This document shows, piece by piece, positions 37,095 through 45,336 of a stretch of 60,163 nt of DNA. This DNA comes from Microbacteriaceae bacterium (GTDB lineage: Bacteria > Actinomycetota > Actinomycetes > Actinomycetales > Microbacteriaceae). Numbering within the stretch: position 1 is the first letter of the stretch; each line of letters starts with the position of its first letter. The position numbers and the translations under genes were made by a program. The stretch covers positions 1-60,163 of the forward strand of contig CANGGL010000003.1 of assembly GCA_947453465.1 (NCBI GenBank). Direction: 5' to 3'. The notes beneath the pieces are model-generated. The model made no database searches, was not told the origin of the DNA, and saw nothing but the letters and a program-made list of their open reading frames with translations.

Positions 37095-37806
37095 ATGACC
37101 TAGCGGACGGTATCTTGAAAGCCCACTTGGTCACAAGCCAAAGTGCCTCGAGCACAATTCCGGTCGACATCTTGGATGAGCCCATGGTTCTTTCAACGAA
37201 TGTGATTGGAACCTCAAGGATGATTCCCCCGGCGGCTTCGCTACGCCAAGCCATCTCCACCTGAAAGCCGTATCCGCGTGCGGCTACTCCCGCGAGGTCA
37301 AGACTCTTCAAGAACTCGGCGTTATAGACCCTGAACCCGGCTGTGATGTCGCGAATCTGGCTCCCCAACATGATGCTGGCATAGAAAGTGCCGCTCTTTG
37401 AAATCAGTTTTCGGTACCAAGGCCAGTTCTGCACCGATCCACCGCTGACCCAGCGTGAACCAATCACGAGGTCTGCCTCGCCTGCTCTTGCCAGGAGTCT
37501 CACTAGGTCCTGGGGCTGGTGGCTGCCGTCGGCATCCATTTCTACAATTTGGTCATAATCATTTTCAAACGCCCACTCAAAACCCGCCAGGTAGGCGCCA
37601 CCCAAACCGTTTTTAGTCAATCGGTGTAGCACCTGCACTCGCGCATCCTTGGCTGCGATTTCATCGGCCAACGCACCGGTTCCATCCGGGCTGGAATCAT
37701 CAACAATCAAGACATCGACATCCGGGATCAGATCCAGAACACCGGCTAGGGTAACCGGCAAACTCTCACGTTCATTAAAGGTCGGCATGATTACCAAAGT
37801 CTTCAT
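37093..37806 (-). CDS. Polyprenol monophosphomannose synthase (Ppm/DPM1-like GT2)
   Basis: GT2 glycosyltransferase that transfers mannose from GDP-mannose to polyprenyl phosphate, the donor for membrane-side mannosylation. The 237-aa protein begins with MPTFNERESLPVTL, followed by DVLIVDDSSPDGTG (residues ~34-47), the DXD-like EMDADGSHQP near 95 and the R/G-rich SRWVSGGSVQNWP near 120. No C-terminal membrane anchor is obvious. Its ATG overlaps the lnt stop as ATGA. In mycobacteria the equivalent domain is fused to Lnt; here they are separate but coupled. Confidence 0.92.
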   Translation of the reverse strand: MKTLVIMPTFNERESLPVTLAGVLDLIPDVDVLIVDDSSPDGTGALADEIAAKDARVQVLHRLTKNGLGGAYLAGFEWAFENDYDQIVEMDADGSHQPQDLVRLLARAGEADLVIGSRWVSGGSVQNWPWYRKLISKSGTFYASIMLGSQIRDITAGFRVYNAEFLKSLDLAGVAARGYGFQVEMAWRSEAAGGIILEVPITFVERTMGSSKMSTGIVLEALWLVTKWAFKIPSARS

Positions 37807-39467
37807 TCGCTCCCCTCCCCTCGATTGCGATTGCGATTGCGATCGCGATTGCGATTGCGGTTTCCCGCGAGAAAAAGACCGCCAGCGCTTCGTTTCAATC
37901 CAACCAGCGACACGGAGAAAACTATCAACGCCAGAGCCAAAATGTTGATTAGCAGGTCAAAGACTGGACCGAAGGCAATTGCCGGCGTGACCGAGTCGCT
38001 AAGTGGAACTTTGGTGACCATTACGCCAGGTTCGAAGGTTGGCAGGGAGTCAAGGGTGCGACCATCAGGCGCGAACACTGCCGAGACGCCAACCGTGGAG
38101 TCGTTCACCACGGTGCGACCGGTTTCGATCGCTCGTAGTTTGGCAATCGCCACCTGTTGGAAAGTCTCATCGCTATGACCGAAATCGGAGTTGTTGGTTT
38201 GCGAAAGAATCACCTGAGCTCCCGAATTTACCAAGTCGCGCGAGATTCCATCGATCGCAATTTCAAAGCATATTAGAACACCAAGGTGCCGTTCGACTTG
38301 GCCTTGTTCACCGGAAGCAGCCGAGGTTTCGGGGGTTTCTGGCACAGTAAGGTCGAAGATGCCGTCCCTGGTTCCAAACGAATATCCGTGGGAAATCAGG
38401 CCGACCAAATCCGGAGCCAGCGAGTACCAGAAATCGTGGTCAGGTACGAACTCGGCGAATGGCACCGGCCTTTTCTTGTCGTACCAATCGGTCACACCTA
38501 TGCCGGGCTTCCAGATCATTGATGAATTGAAAATTTGATCACCGCGCTCGGTGACGGTGCCGAAAATAAGTGGCACCTTGAGTTGTTCGTCAACCAGTCG
38601 TCTAATGGTTGCACCGGTAGCCGCATCCGCCAGTGGGTTAATGTCTGAGGCGTTTTCTGGCCAGACCACAACATCGATGTCTTTTGCCAGCGGCTTGTCT
38701 TGGATGAGCTGGGTGGCTTGGAGGTGATTTCTAAGAATTGAACCGCGCAAGGGGTTAGCGAAAAGCCCGGCGTTGGCGTTACCCTGAACGGCTGCTATCA
38801 CCAGCGAGCCAGAATCGGCCGAGGCTGGGATGCTGGTGACCGCAGGAATCACGAGCAGCATCGAAAATAGAGCGAGCGACTGAATGGACCCCAACTTCAA
38901 GCCGGCGCGGCGGCTCTGACGGAACCAGGAAATAGCCAACGCGCTGAGCAGGGCAATTACAAAACTGAGTAGCGCCTGCCCGCCGAAATAGACCCATTTC
39001 GATAGGAAAGACTCCGACTGTGACATCGCCAAACGGGACCAGGGAAAACCCCCATACGGAAGATTTGTGGAGGTCCATTCCCGGGCTGTCCAGATTGTTG
39101 CCACTGCGAGCGAGATTTGAATCGGTCGCCAGCTACTAACCCTGAAGCTCTCCAGCCAGGTCCAAACCCGTGCAATCGCGGCCATGCCCAGGCCAAAAAT
39201 AAAGGCTTCAAGGATGGATAGAGCCAGTAAAGGCACCGGTCCCAGGTAAAGGCTCATCCACTCGATCTGGGTCACGTAGAAAAAGAAACCGCCGACGAAG
39301 CCAACACCAAAGGAGCGTTTGAAACCCAAACCGCGCACCGAAACCAGCAGGCACCCGACAGCCAAAAAGATGACCGGCCACAGCCCCTCTCGCGGGTAGG
39401 CGAGGCTCGAAAGTGCCCCTCCGGCAATCGCCAGAAGGACTCGCCGAAACTTGAGCAGACTAGCCAT
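37803..39467 (-). CDS. lnt: Apolipoprotein N-acyltransferase Lnt
   Basis: Membrane enzyme that adds the third acyl chain to lipoproteins. The 554-aa protein has about six N-terminal membrane segments, then a carbon-nitrogen hydrolase domain (residues ~220-490) with the triad: glutamate in VWPENAS, lysine in DKKRPVPF, cysteine in GVLICFEIA. A last membrane segment precedes a C-terminal tail of alternating Asn/Arg made by a 6-bp tandem repeat. The ATG at 39467 overlaps the helicase stop; a longer frame to 39491 is less likely. Confidence 0.93.
   Translation of the reverse strand: MASLLKFRRVLLAIAGGALSSLAYPREGLWPVIFLAVGCLLVSVRGLGFKRSFGVGFVGGFFFYVTQIEWMSLYLGPVPLLALSILEAFIFGLGMAAIARVWTWLESFRVSSWRPIQISLAVATIWTAREWTSTNLPYGGFPWSRLAMSQSESFLSKWVYFGGQALLSFVIALLSALAISWFRQSRRAGLKLGSIQSLALFSMLLVIPAVTSIPASADSGSLVIAAVQGNANAGLFANPLRGSILRNHLQATQLIQDKPLAKDIDVVVWPENASDINPLADAATGATIRRLVDEQLKVPLIFGTVTERGDQIFNSSMIWKPGIGVTDWYDKKRPVPFAEFVPDHDFWYSLAPDLVGLISHGYSFGTRDGIFDLTVPETPETSAASGEQGQVERHLGVLICFEIAIDGISRDLVNSGAQVILSQTNNSDFGHSDETFQQVAIAKLRAIETGRTVVNDSTVGVSAVFAPDGRTLDSLPTFEPGVMVTKVPLSDSVTPAIAFGPVFDLLINILALALIVFSVSLVGLKRSAGGLFLAGNRNRNRDRNRNRNRGEGSE
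37823..37858. repeat. Six-unit GATTGC hexanucleotide repeat in the lnt 3' end
   Basis: Six consecutive 6-bp units, GATTGC except for one GATCGC (37841-37846), with a degenerate copy after. Read on the minus strand the unit encodes Asn-Arg (one Asp-Arg). Because the unit is six bases, gain or loss of copies keeps the frame. Confidence 0.9.
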
Positions 39468-41925
39468 AGTAGGAGTAAGCCACGATGCCACGCTTCACCT
39501 TGTCAACTGCGGCCTTAGCGGTCTCAGCCAACTCGGCATCGGCTGTCTGGGAAATTTGATCCAAGACGTCGATGATTTGTTTGGTCCATCGAATGAAGTC
39601 ACCGGCCAACAGGTCGGCGCTGTCTAGAACCGTGTCTAGCTTGGCGCCAGAAGCCCAACGGTAGATTGGCTGAGCCAGCGATAGGTCAAGGGGGTTGGTC
39701 TGGCCAAGCTTGTGCTCGTGGCGCAGACCTTCCAAGTCATGCCACAGGTCAACCGTCGCGTCAAGAATGTCACCAAAGTTTCCCTTCGGGATTCTCGGTT
39801 CAAAGTCCTCATCGTCACGACGGCTCTCATAGACCAGAACCGCTGCCATTGCGGCCAGGCTCGGTGCATCGAGCTCTTTCCACAGACCCTCGCGAAGTGC
39901 TTCAGCGATGAGCAGGTCGCGCTCTCCATAGATTCGAGCCAGGGTGCGGCCAGCGTCCAAGACCTCGTATTCGCCGGTTAGATCGGCGAGAGGTTGGATG
40001 TAGTTCATCACTTCGAGCATGTCGCAGATTCGGTCGAAGGTTCTGGCCACCTGGTTGGTGCGGCCTTCAATTTGGTCGAGAATCGCCTCAAGTTCGCGGT
40101 GCAGCTGGAACCAGCGCTCACCCCATCTCGCGTGCGCTTCACGCTCGTTGCAGGCGTGGCATGGATGACTGCGCAGGTCTCTCTTGAGCTGGTTTAGACG
40201 CTGTTCCTGCAGATGGCGACCCTTGCTCTGGCGGAGGTCCTTGCCGCGTTCGGCACGCACTCGCCCGCTGGCGAGCGAACGCTCGAGATCACTGATTTCA
40301 CGGCGTATTCCGGCATAAACGCTGAATTCACCCTTGTGGCACTCCATCGCCTTGGCATAGCCATCTAGCGAAACTTGCTTTTCGCGAATGCCCTTGGCTA
40401 GACCAACGACCGAACGGTCTGCCTGGAACTGCGCGAACGAGGTTTCGAGCACCTCTCGGGCGCGCTCACGCCCAAAGGCCTCAATCAGGTTTACCGCCAT
40501 GTTGTAAGTCGGTCGGAATGGGCTAATCAATGGGTAGGTGCGCTTGCTGGCCAAACCGGCGACGCTTGCCGGATCCATGTTTGCCGACCACTGAATTACA
40601 GAGTGGCCCTCGGTGTCGATTCCTCGTCTACCGGCACGGCCGGTTAGCTGGGTGTACTCCCCCGGAGTGATTTGTACGCGACCCTCACCGTTGTACTTAT
40701 CTAGTCTTTCGAGAACCACGGTTCGAGCTGGCATGTTGATGCCGAGGGCAAGGGTTTCGGTAGCGAATACCACTCGCACTAGCTTGCGAAGGAAAAGCTC
40801 CTCAACCACCTCTTTGAAGGCCGGCAACATGCCAGCGTGGTGGGCGGCAACTCCACGCTCAAGGGCACTCAACCACTCGAAATAGCCAAGCGTGTTCAAG
40901 TCTTCATCGTTGATGTTGTGGGTCTTCTCCTCAACGATTCGACGAATCTCTTGCTTCTGTTCAGTTGTGGTCAGTCGAATACCGCTGCTTAGGCAGGCCT
41001 TGACCGAGGCCTCGCAACCGGCACGAGAGAAAACAAAGAAGATAGCCGGCAGCATGTCTTGCTCATCAAGAATTTCGACCATGTCTGGCTTGCTGATGCG
41101 TTCGATGCGGCTCTGCGAACCACCACGACGGTCATCATAGAAGTTAGTCTTTCGACCCTTCTGCGGGCGATTGATTGGGGCGCGCATTTTCTGCGCGTGC
41201 TTCTGCGAAAGCTCGGGGTTTACTCGAGGTGTCTTGGCATCTTCATCAAAAAGTTCAAGCAGCTCGCTACCAAAAAACACGTGCTGATTCAGTGGCACCG
41301 GTCGAACTTCAGACACGATGATCTGTGTGTCGCCACGGACCTCATCTAACCAGGCGCCGAACTCCTCAGCGTTCGAAACCGTGGCGCTGAGTGAGACGAT
41401 CTTCACATCCTTTGGCAAGTGGAGAATCACTTCTTCCCAGACGGCGCCGCGGAATCGGTCGGCTAGGTAATGCACCTCATCCATCACCACGTAACCCAGG
41501 TTCATGAGAGCCTCAGAATTGGCATAAATCATGTTTCGGAGCACCTCGGTGGTCATGACCACAATCTGAGCATCCGAGTTTTGGTTGGTGTCGCCGGTTA
41601 GAAGGCCAACGCGCTCAGCACCATAGCGCTTCACCATTTCCGCGTATTTTTGGTTACTCAAAGCTTTGATGGGTGTGGTGTAAAAAACCTTTAGGTTCTT
41701 CTCAAGAGCGAGGTGGATTGCAAACTCGCCGATGATGGTTTTTCCGGCACCGGTCGGAGCCGCTACCAGCACACCCTTACCGTCGGCAAGAGCTCGGCAA
41801 GCCTGCTCCTGAAAGTCATCCATCGGAAACTTCAGTAGTTTGATGAAACTTTCCACCAGAGGGTAAGACTTGCTCTTCTTAGCCTTGGCGAAACGCTCCG
41901 CCGGGCTTAGTTCAATTTCACTCAT
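39460..41925 (-). CDS. DEAD/DEAH-box RNA helicase with DSHCT domain (HelY/Mtr4-like)
   Basis: Superfamily 2 helicase of the Ski2/Mtr4 type, common in actinobacteria. The 821-aa protein has the Walker A APTGAGKT near residue 56, the Walker B box DEVHY near 150, SATV (motif III) near 180, and motif VI QLTGRAGRRG near 428, followed by an arch-like region and a C-terminal DSHCT domain (residues ~650-821). Likely acts in RNA metabolism; the substrate is unknown. Its start overlaps the tatC stop (ATGA). Confidence 0.92.
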   Translation of the reverse strand: MSEIELSPAERFAKAKKSKSYPLVESFIKLLKFPMDDFQEQACRALADGKGVLVAAPTGAGKTIIGEFAIHLALEKNLKVFYTTPIKALSNQKYAEMVKRYGAERVGLLTGDTNQNSDAQIVVMTTEVLRNMIYANSEALMNLGYVVMDEVHYLADRFRGAVWEEVILHLPKDVKIVSLSATVSNAEEFGAWLDEVRGDTQIIVSEVRPVPLNQHVFFGSELLELFDEDAKTPRVNPELSQKHAQKMRAPINRPQKGRKTNFYDDRRGGSQSRIERISKPDMVEILDEQDMLPAIFFVFSRAGCEASVKACLSSGIRLTTTEQKQEIRRIVEEKTHNINDEDLNTLGYFEWLSALERGVAAHHAGMLPAFKEVVEELFLRKLVRVVFATETLALGINMPARTVVLERLDKYNGEGRVQITPGEYTQLTGRAGRRGIDTEGHSVIQWSANMDPASVAGLASKRTYPLISPFRPTYNMAVNLIEAFGRERAREVLETSFAQFQADRSVVGLAKGIREKQVSLDGYAKAMECHKGEFSVYAGIRREISDLERSLASGRVRAERGKDLRQSKGRHLQEQRLNQLKRDLRSHPCHACNEREAHARWGERWFQLHRELEAILDQIEGRTNQVARTFDRICDMLEVMNYIQPLADLTGEYEVLDAGRTLARIYGERDLLIAEALREGLWKELDAPSLAAMAAVLVYESRRDDEDFEPRIPKGNFGDILDATVDLWHDLEGLRHEHKLGQTNPLDLSLAQPIYRWASGAKLDTVLDSADLLAGDFIRWTKQIIDVLDQISQTADAELAETAKAAVDKVKRGIVAYSYYG

Positions 41926-42734
41926 GAGTCACTTTCATCGACCAAATCCTCGAACTCTGAGAGATCGATGCCAAGCGCTTTGGCATTTTTAGAAGCTCGT
42001 TTATCGTGTAGCCAGGCGATGCCAACGGCGACAAAATAAAGCAGGGTCATCGGTACCATGACTAGCAGCATCGACATTGGGTCAGAAACTGGAGTTGCCA
42101 GGGCGGCAACGATGGCGATGATGAAAATAGCGATGCGCCACGACTTGAGAATGCTCTTGGCGCTTAGAACACCGATGAAGTTCAACAGCACAAGGACCAC
42201 CGGAAGAACAAAAGCCAAGCCGAAGACTAAGAGCACGCGAATGGTGAAAAGCACGTACTCATTAGCGTTGATCACGTTTGCGGCACCGGTTGGGGTGAAG
42301 CCAATCAGGCTCGAGATGAAATAAGGCAGAGTCGTCCAGGCAAGCCAGCATCCGGCTAAAAACAACGGCACCGAGGTGGCTAAAAAGGTGATCGTATAGC
42401 GGCGTTCTTTTGATTTCAGACCCGGGGTGATGAATGCCCAGAGGTTGTAGAGCCAGAATGGGCTGGCCAGCAGCACTCCCAGAAAAATCGAGGTTTGCAT
42501 TCGGAGATCGAATGCGCCGGTCACCGAACCGAAGTTAATCGTGGTGTTTGAGTGGTGGCTCCGGGCGTAGTCGACAATCGGAGCCTGAAGCAGAGCAAAA
42601 ACCTGCTCAAAAATGATCCAACCGACTACCGCACCGACGATGATGAAAAGCGAAGACCAAAATAGGCGATTTCTGAGCTCTTTGAGGTGTCCCCCGAGCC
42701 CCATTCGCTTTTCTGGATTTTTACTTCTGGCCAT
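41922..42734 (-). CDS. tatC: Twin-arginine translocase subunit TatC
   Basis: Receptor subunit for folded twin-arginine substrates. The 270-aa protein has six membrane segments and the family motifs GGHLKELRNRLFWS (residues ~14-27), SPFWLYNLWAFITPGL near residue 92, and FGLAFVLPVVLVLL near 170. The ATG at 42734 is preferred; a longer frame reads back into tatA. The Rieske protein QcrA is a likely client (inference from other actinobacteria). Confidence 0.96.
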   Translation of the reverse strand: MARSKNPEKRMGLGGHLKELRNRLFWSSLFIIVGAVVGWIIFEQVFALLQAPIVDYARSHHSNTTINFGSVTGAFDLRMQTSIFLGVLLASPFWLYNLWAFITPGLKSKERRYTITFLATSVPLFLAGCWLAWTTLPYFISSLIGFTPTGAANVINANEYVLFTIRVLLVFGLAFVLPVVLVLLNFIGVLSAKSILKSWRIAIFIIAIVAALATPVSDPMSMLLVMVPMTLLYFVAVGIAWLHDKRASKNAKALGIDLSEFEDLVDESDS

Positions 42735-42744
42735 TGGACGCCAG

Positions 42745-42981
42745 TTACTTAGCTGAGGTTGAGTCGCCCTCAGTGGCGGCAGGCTCGGAAGCCTTGTCTG
42801 CGCTCTTTTCGGCACGGTCGGCTGCCTTGTCCTCGCCAAGACCCTTCATTTCCTTGCGGAAAATGCGCATCGACTGACCGAGGCTCTTAGCCAAACCAGG
42901 AAGCTTCGGTGCACCCCAGAGAAGTAGCACGATCACAAGAATGATGATGAAGTGCCAGCCTTCGAGCCCTCTAGCGAACAT
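42745..42981 (-). CDS. tatA: Twin-arginine translocase subunit TatA
   Basis: Pore-forming Tat subunit. The 78-aa protein has a short N-terminus, one membrane helix (WHFIIILVIVLLLWG, residues ~9-23), the hinge PKLPGLAKSLG, an amphipathic helix and an Ala/Glu/Lys tail. GCAGG precedes the ATG at 42981. It overlaps the upstream small membrane protein gene by 11 nt and lies 10 bp before tatC. Confidence 0.95.
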   Translation of the reverse strand: MFARGLEGWHFIIILVIVLLLWGAPKLPGLAKSLGQSMRIFRKEMKGLGEDKAADRAEKSADKASEPAATEGDSTSAK

Positions 42982-43312
42982 TTTTGAACCTGCTTTCCTG
43001 TACATCGATGTGCTTCAACGCACTTATAAGACTACGCTGTCGAGCGCCCTGTTTCTTAGACTTCCGCTTCAAAAGCTGCCTGCGCTCACGCTCCAAAATG
43101 GCACTCGGGGTGAGTAGGTCTGATTCCAGATCTTGAAGGTCTGGCTTTTCACCAACCGCTTCAATTAATGCCGCAACCGGCTTCACGATTTGTTCAAGCT
43201 GGTATGCCACGGATTGGGCGCGATTCAATAGTGATTTGCCAATAAAGGCCAGTAACGTAAGGGCCCCCAATGACAGAAAAGTCCAAATCCAAAACCAAGT
43301 CCAGAAACCCAT
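42971..43312 (-). CDS. Small single-pass membrane protein of unknown function
   Basis: A 113-aa protein with one N-terminal hydrophobic segment rich in W/F/L (residues ~2-24), then a helical stretch (LNRAQSVAYQLEQIVKPVAAL) and a strongly basic C-terminal third (RERRQLLKRKSKKQGARQR, near residue 75). It sits between pafC and tatA, overlapping tatA and 2 bp from pafC, so it is in the same transcript. I do not recognise a family. Topology suggests a membrane anchor with a cytoplasmic basic domain. Confidence 0.75.
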   Translation of the reverse strand: MGFWTWFWIWTFLSLGALTLLAFIGKSLLNRAQSVAYQLEQIVKPVAALIEAVGEKPDLQDLESDLLTPSAILERERRQLLKRKSKKQGARQRSLISALKHIDVQESRFKNVR

Positions 43313-43314
43313 GA

Positions 43315-44304
43315 CTACTCAACCTCCGGAGTCTCGAGAGTGGATGCCTCTCCAAGTGCTTGAAGGGCATAGGCCTTCACAAACTCGCGAGCCTCGGGCG
43401 GTGAAATGACTCGTGCGGCGCCACCATACTTGGCAATTAGTCGGCCGATGTTTGGTAGGTGGCCAACTTTGATCTCGGCTCGAATCGTTCCAGAGCCAAG
43501 GTCCTTTGGTTCGGTAACAGTTTGGAAGTCGCTGATTAGGCGATACGCCTCGGGAGCTACCTCGATGGTGACCGTAGTGTCGGTTACCTCGGCGCTGTAA
43601 GTCGCGTCCTCAATCTCGCCGACTTCTGAAGCTTCTGGCGAGATAGTTCGCGGCAATATTTCGATTGAACGCATGTGTTCAATCAAGAAGTTTCGAACGC
43701 CCTTATTGATCGGGCAGTAACCACGCAAGTACCAAACTCCGGCCTGAACGTCCAAACGAAGTGGCTCGATCTCTCGAACCGACTTTTCACCCTTGCGGTT
43801 GATGTACTCGCAAGAAATGATGCGGTTTTCGAGAATTGCCGAACGAATCGTCTCAGCACCGGCTTCAACCGAGCCCGGCGCGATGGAAATAATCTCCCCA
43901 CCACCTCGGCTTGAACCAGCAGCGATCATCCTGATCAGTGCTGGAATCTCGGTGCTACCGGCAAATTCCGGAATCGTGGCTAGATAACTGAGCCCAGATG
44001 AAATGGCAGCGGCTTGACGAGTCGAGAGGCGCGGAACGTCATCGATCACTTCGGCGGTTGTAAGTGAAATCACTCCCTCGTCCAGAAGGTCGAGATCAAC
44101 GTAGAAAGGCCATTCCTCGAAACCGCCGACGGTTGCGGTTGCCTCATTGAGGCTGGTCAATGCCTTGACCACATACCCTTCGTCGAGATTGAAGTGCTCA
44201 GAAACCTCGGCAAGGCTGACTTCGCCACGGTGCCCGAGGTAACCAACCAGTGCCAGTAGAAAGTTGTAGCGGTCTTCGCCGTTGAAACCCTTGAGTTTAG
44301 GCAT
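43315..44304 (-). CDS. pafC: WYL-domain transcriptional regulator PafC
   Basis: One half of the PafBC heterodimer, which activates LexA-independent DNA damage genes in actinobacteria. The 329-aa protein has an N-terminal winged-helix-like region (residues ~1-85) and a central WYL domain (residues ~145-220; GVWYLRGYCPINKGVRNF resembles the WYL strand), then a C-terminal WCX extension. The start ATG at 44304 overlaps the pafB end by 8 nt. Assignment as pafC rather than pafB rests on gene order. Confidence 0.9.
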   Translation of the reverse strand: MPKLKGFNGEDRYNFLLALVGYLGHRGEVSLAEVSEHFNLDEGYVVKALTSLNEATATVGGFEEWPFYVDLDLLDEGVISLTTAEVIDDVPRLSTRQAAAISSGLSYLATIPEFAGSTEIPALIRMIAAGSSRGGGEIISIAPGSVEAGAETIRSAILENRIISCEYINRKGEKSVREIEPLRLDVQAGVWYLRGYCPINKGVRNFLIEHMRSIEILPRTISPEASEVGEIEDATYSAEVTDTTVTIEVAPEAYRLISDFQTVTEPKDLGSGTIRAEIKVGHLPNIGRLIAKYGGAARVISPPEAREFVKAYALQALGEASTLETPEVE

Positions 44305-45307
44305 GTGCGCTTGCCACCGCCTCGAAACGGGCACGGATGATTCGGCTTAGTTCTGGCGGGCTAATCACTGTTAGGTCACTCGCGTATTCGCTGAGTTGTT
44401 CGGCGAGAAGGTGGCCATCCATGTAAGAGATTGAGATGTCAGCGGTTGGATCTTGGCTGTCTAACTGAAAGTGAAACCAAGCTGGGGTGTCCTTTTTGAC
44501 CCGGATGGTGGCCACCTGGGACTCGGTGTGTCTGGTCAGGTCAGCCAGGGCAGCGGCAACATCTTCGCTGGTCGGTGCGGTGAAGTTGATCACGGTTTTT
44601 TCGGTTTCGCTAATTTGCTCTGACCGAAACGCCACCTTCGAAACAATTCGCTTCAAGAGGAAGTTTCGAACCGAATTCTGTGACTTATCCCAGCAGACCA
44701 GCAGCCATTGGCCGTCAACGTTTCGCAAAATCCAAGGTTGGACAGATCGACGTGAGACTTCGCCATCAGGCTTCCGATAGTCAAAGGAAACCTCGATTCG
44801 TTCTTCCACAGCTTGGCTGAGTGGCAAGAAAGAAGGTTCGTGAGTTCGTAGACGTGGAGCGAAACCGGCAAGATCCGATGCTCCAGGTTCGATTCCAAGA
44901 CCTCGCAGGCGAACCAACCCTCGATTTGCATCGCTGGAGAGCGAGGCTTGGGCCCAAACCTGAGCCGCTAGGTTCAGAAGCTGAAGCTGCCTTCGGTCAA
45001 ACTTAACGTCCTCGGGCCAAGCGAAGGTATCCGCTGAAATTGTGTAGCGAATGTCATCGGGCTCAGACTTTGGGTCCGGGTTAGAAACCTGAATTCCCAT
45101 CTCTCGCAGATCGCTCTTGTCGCGCTCAAATTTCTTGTTTAGCGCAACATCGTCTTCATCAGAAGAAACCTCGCGATAAGAATCAACCGCGTGAAAAAGC
45201 TCACGTTTGGTGAGGCCTCGCTCCGAGTAAAGCAGGACGCAGGTGAGTTGGAAGAGCCGCTCAGACTTGTCAGTCTTGGCAGGCTTCCAAGAGGCTTCGA
45301 TTGCCAT
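44297..45307 (-). CDS. pafB: WYL-domain transcriptional regulator PafB
   Basis: Partner of PafC. The 336-aa protein has an N-terminal helix-turn-helix (ERLFQLTCVLLYSERGLTKREL, near residue 17, quoted only in part as LTKREL), a linker with FERDKSDLREMGI, and a WYL domain around residues 170-250 with GQWLLVCWDKSQNSVRNF. The pair followed by tatA and tatC is a conserved actinobacterial arrangement. GGGGAG lies just before the ATG. No proteasome genes are in the window. Confidence 0.9.
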   Translation of the reverse strand: MAIEASWKPAKTDKSERLFQLTCVLLYSERGLTKRELFHAVDSYREVSSDEDDVALNKKFERDKSDLREMGIQVSNPDPKSEPDDIRYTISADTFAWPEDVKFDRRQLQLLNLAAQVWAQASLSSDANRGLVRLRGLGIEPGASDLAGFAPRLRTHEPSFLPLSQAVEERIEVSFDYRKPDGEVSRRSVQPWILRNVDGQWLLVCWDKSQNSVRNFLLKRIVSKVAFRSEQISETEKTVINFTAPTSEDVAAALADLTRHTESQVATIRVKKDTPAWFHFQLDSQDPTADISISYMDGHLLAEQLSEYASDLTVISPPELSRIIRARFEAVASAHA

Positions 45308-45336
45308 CACTCCCCCGCTGGGCCAAACTTTCTCGC

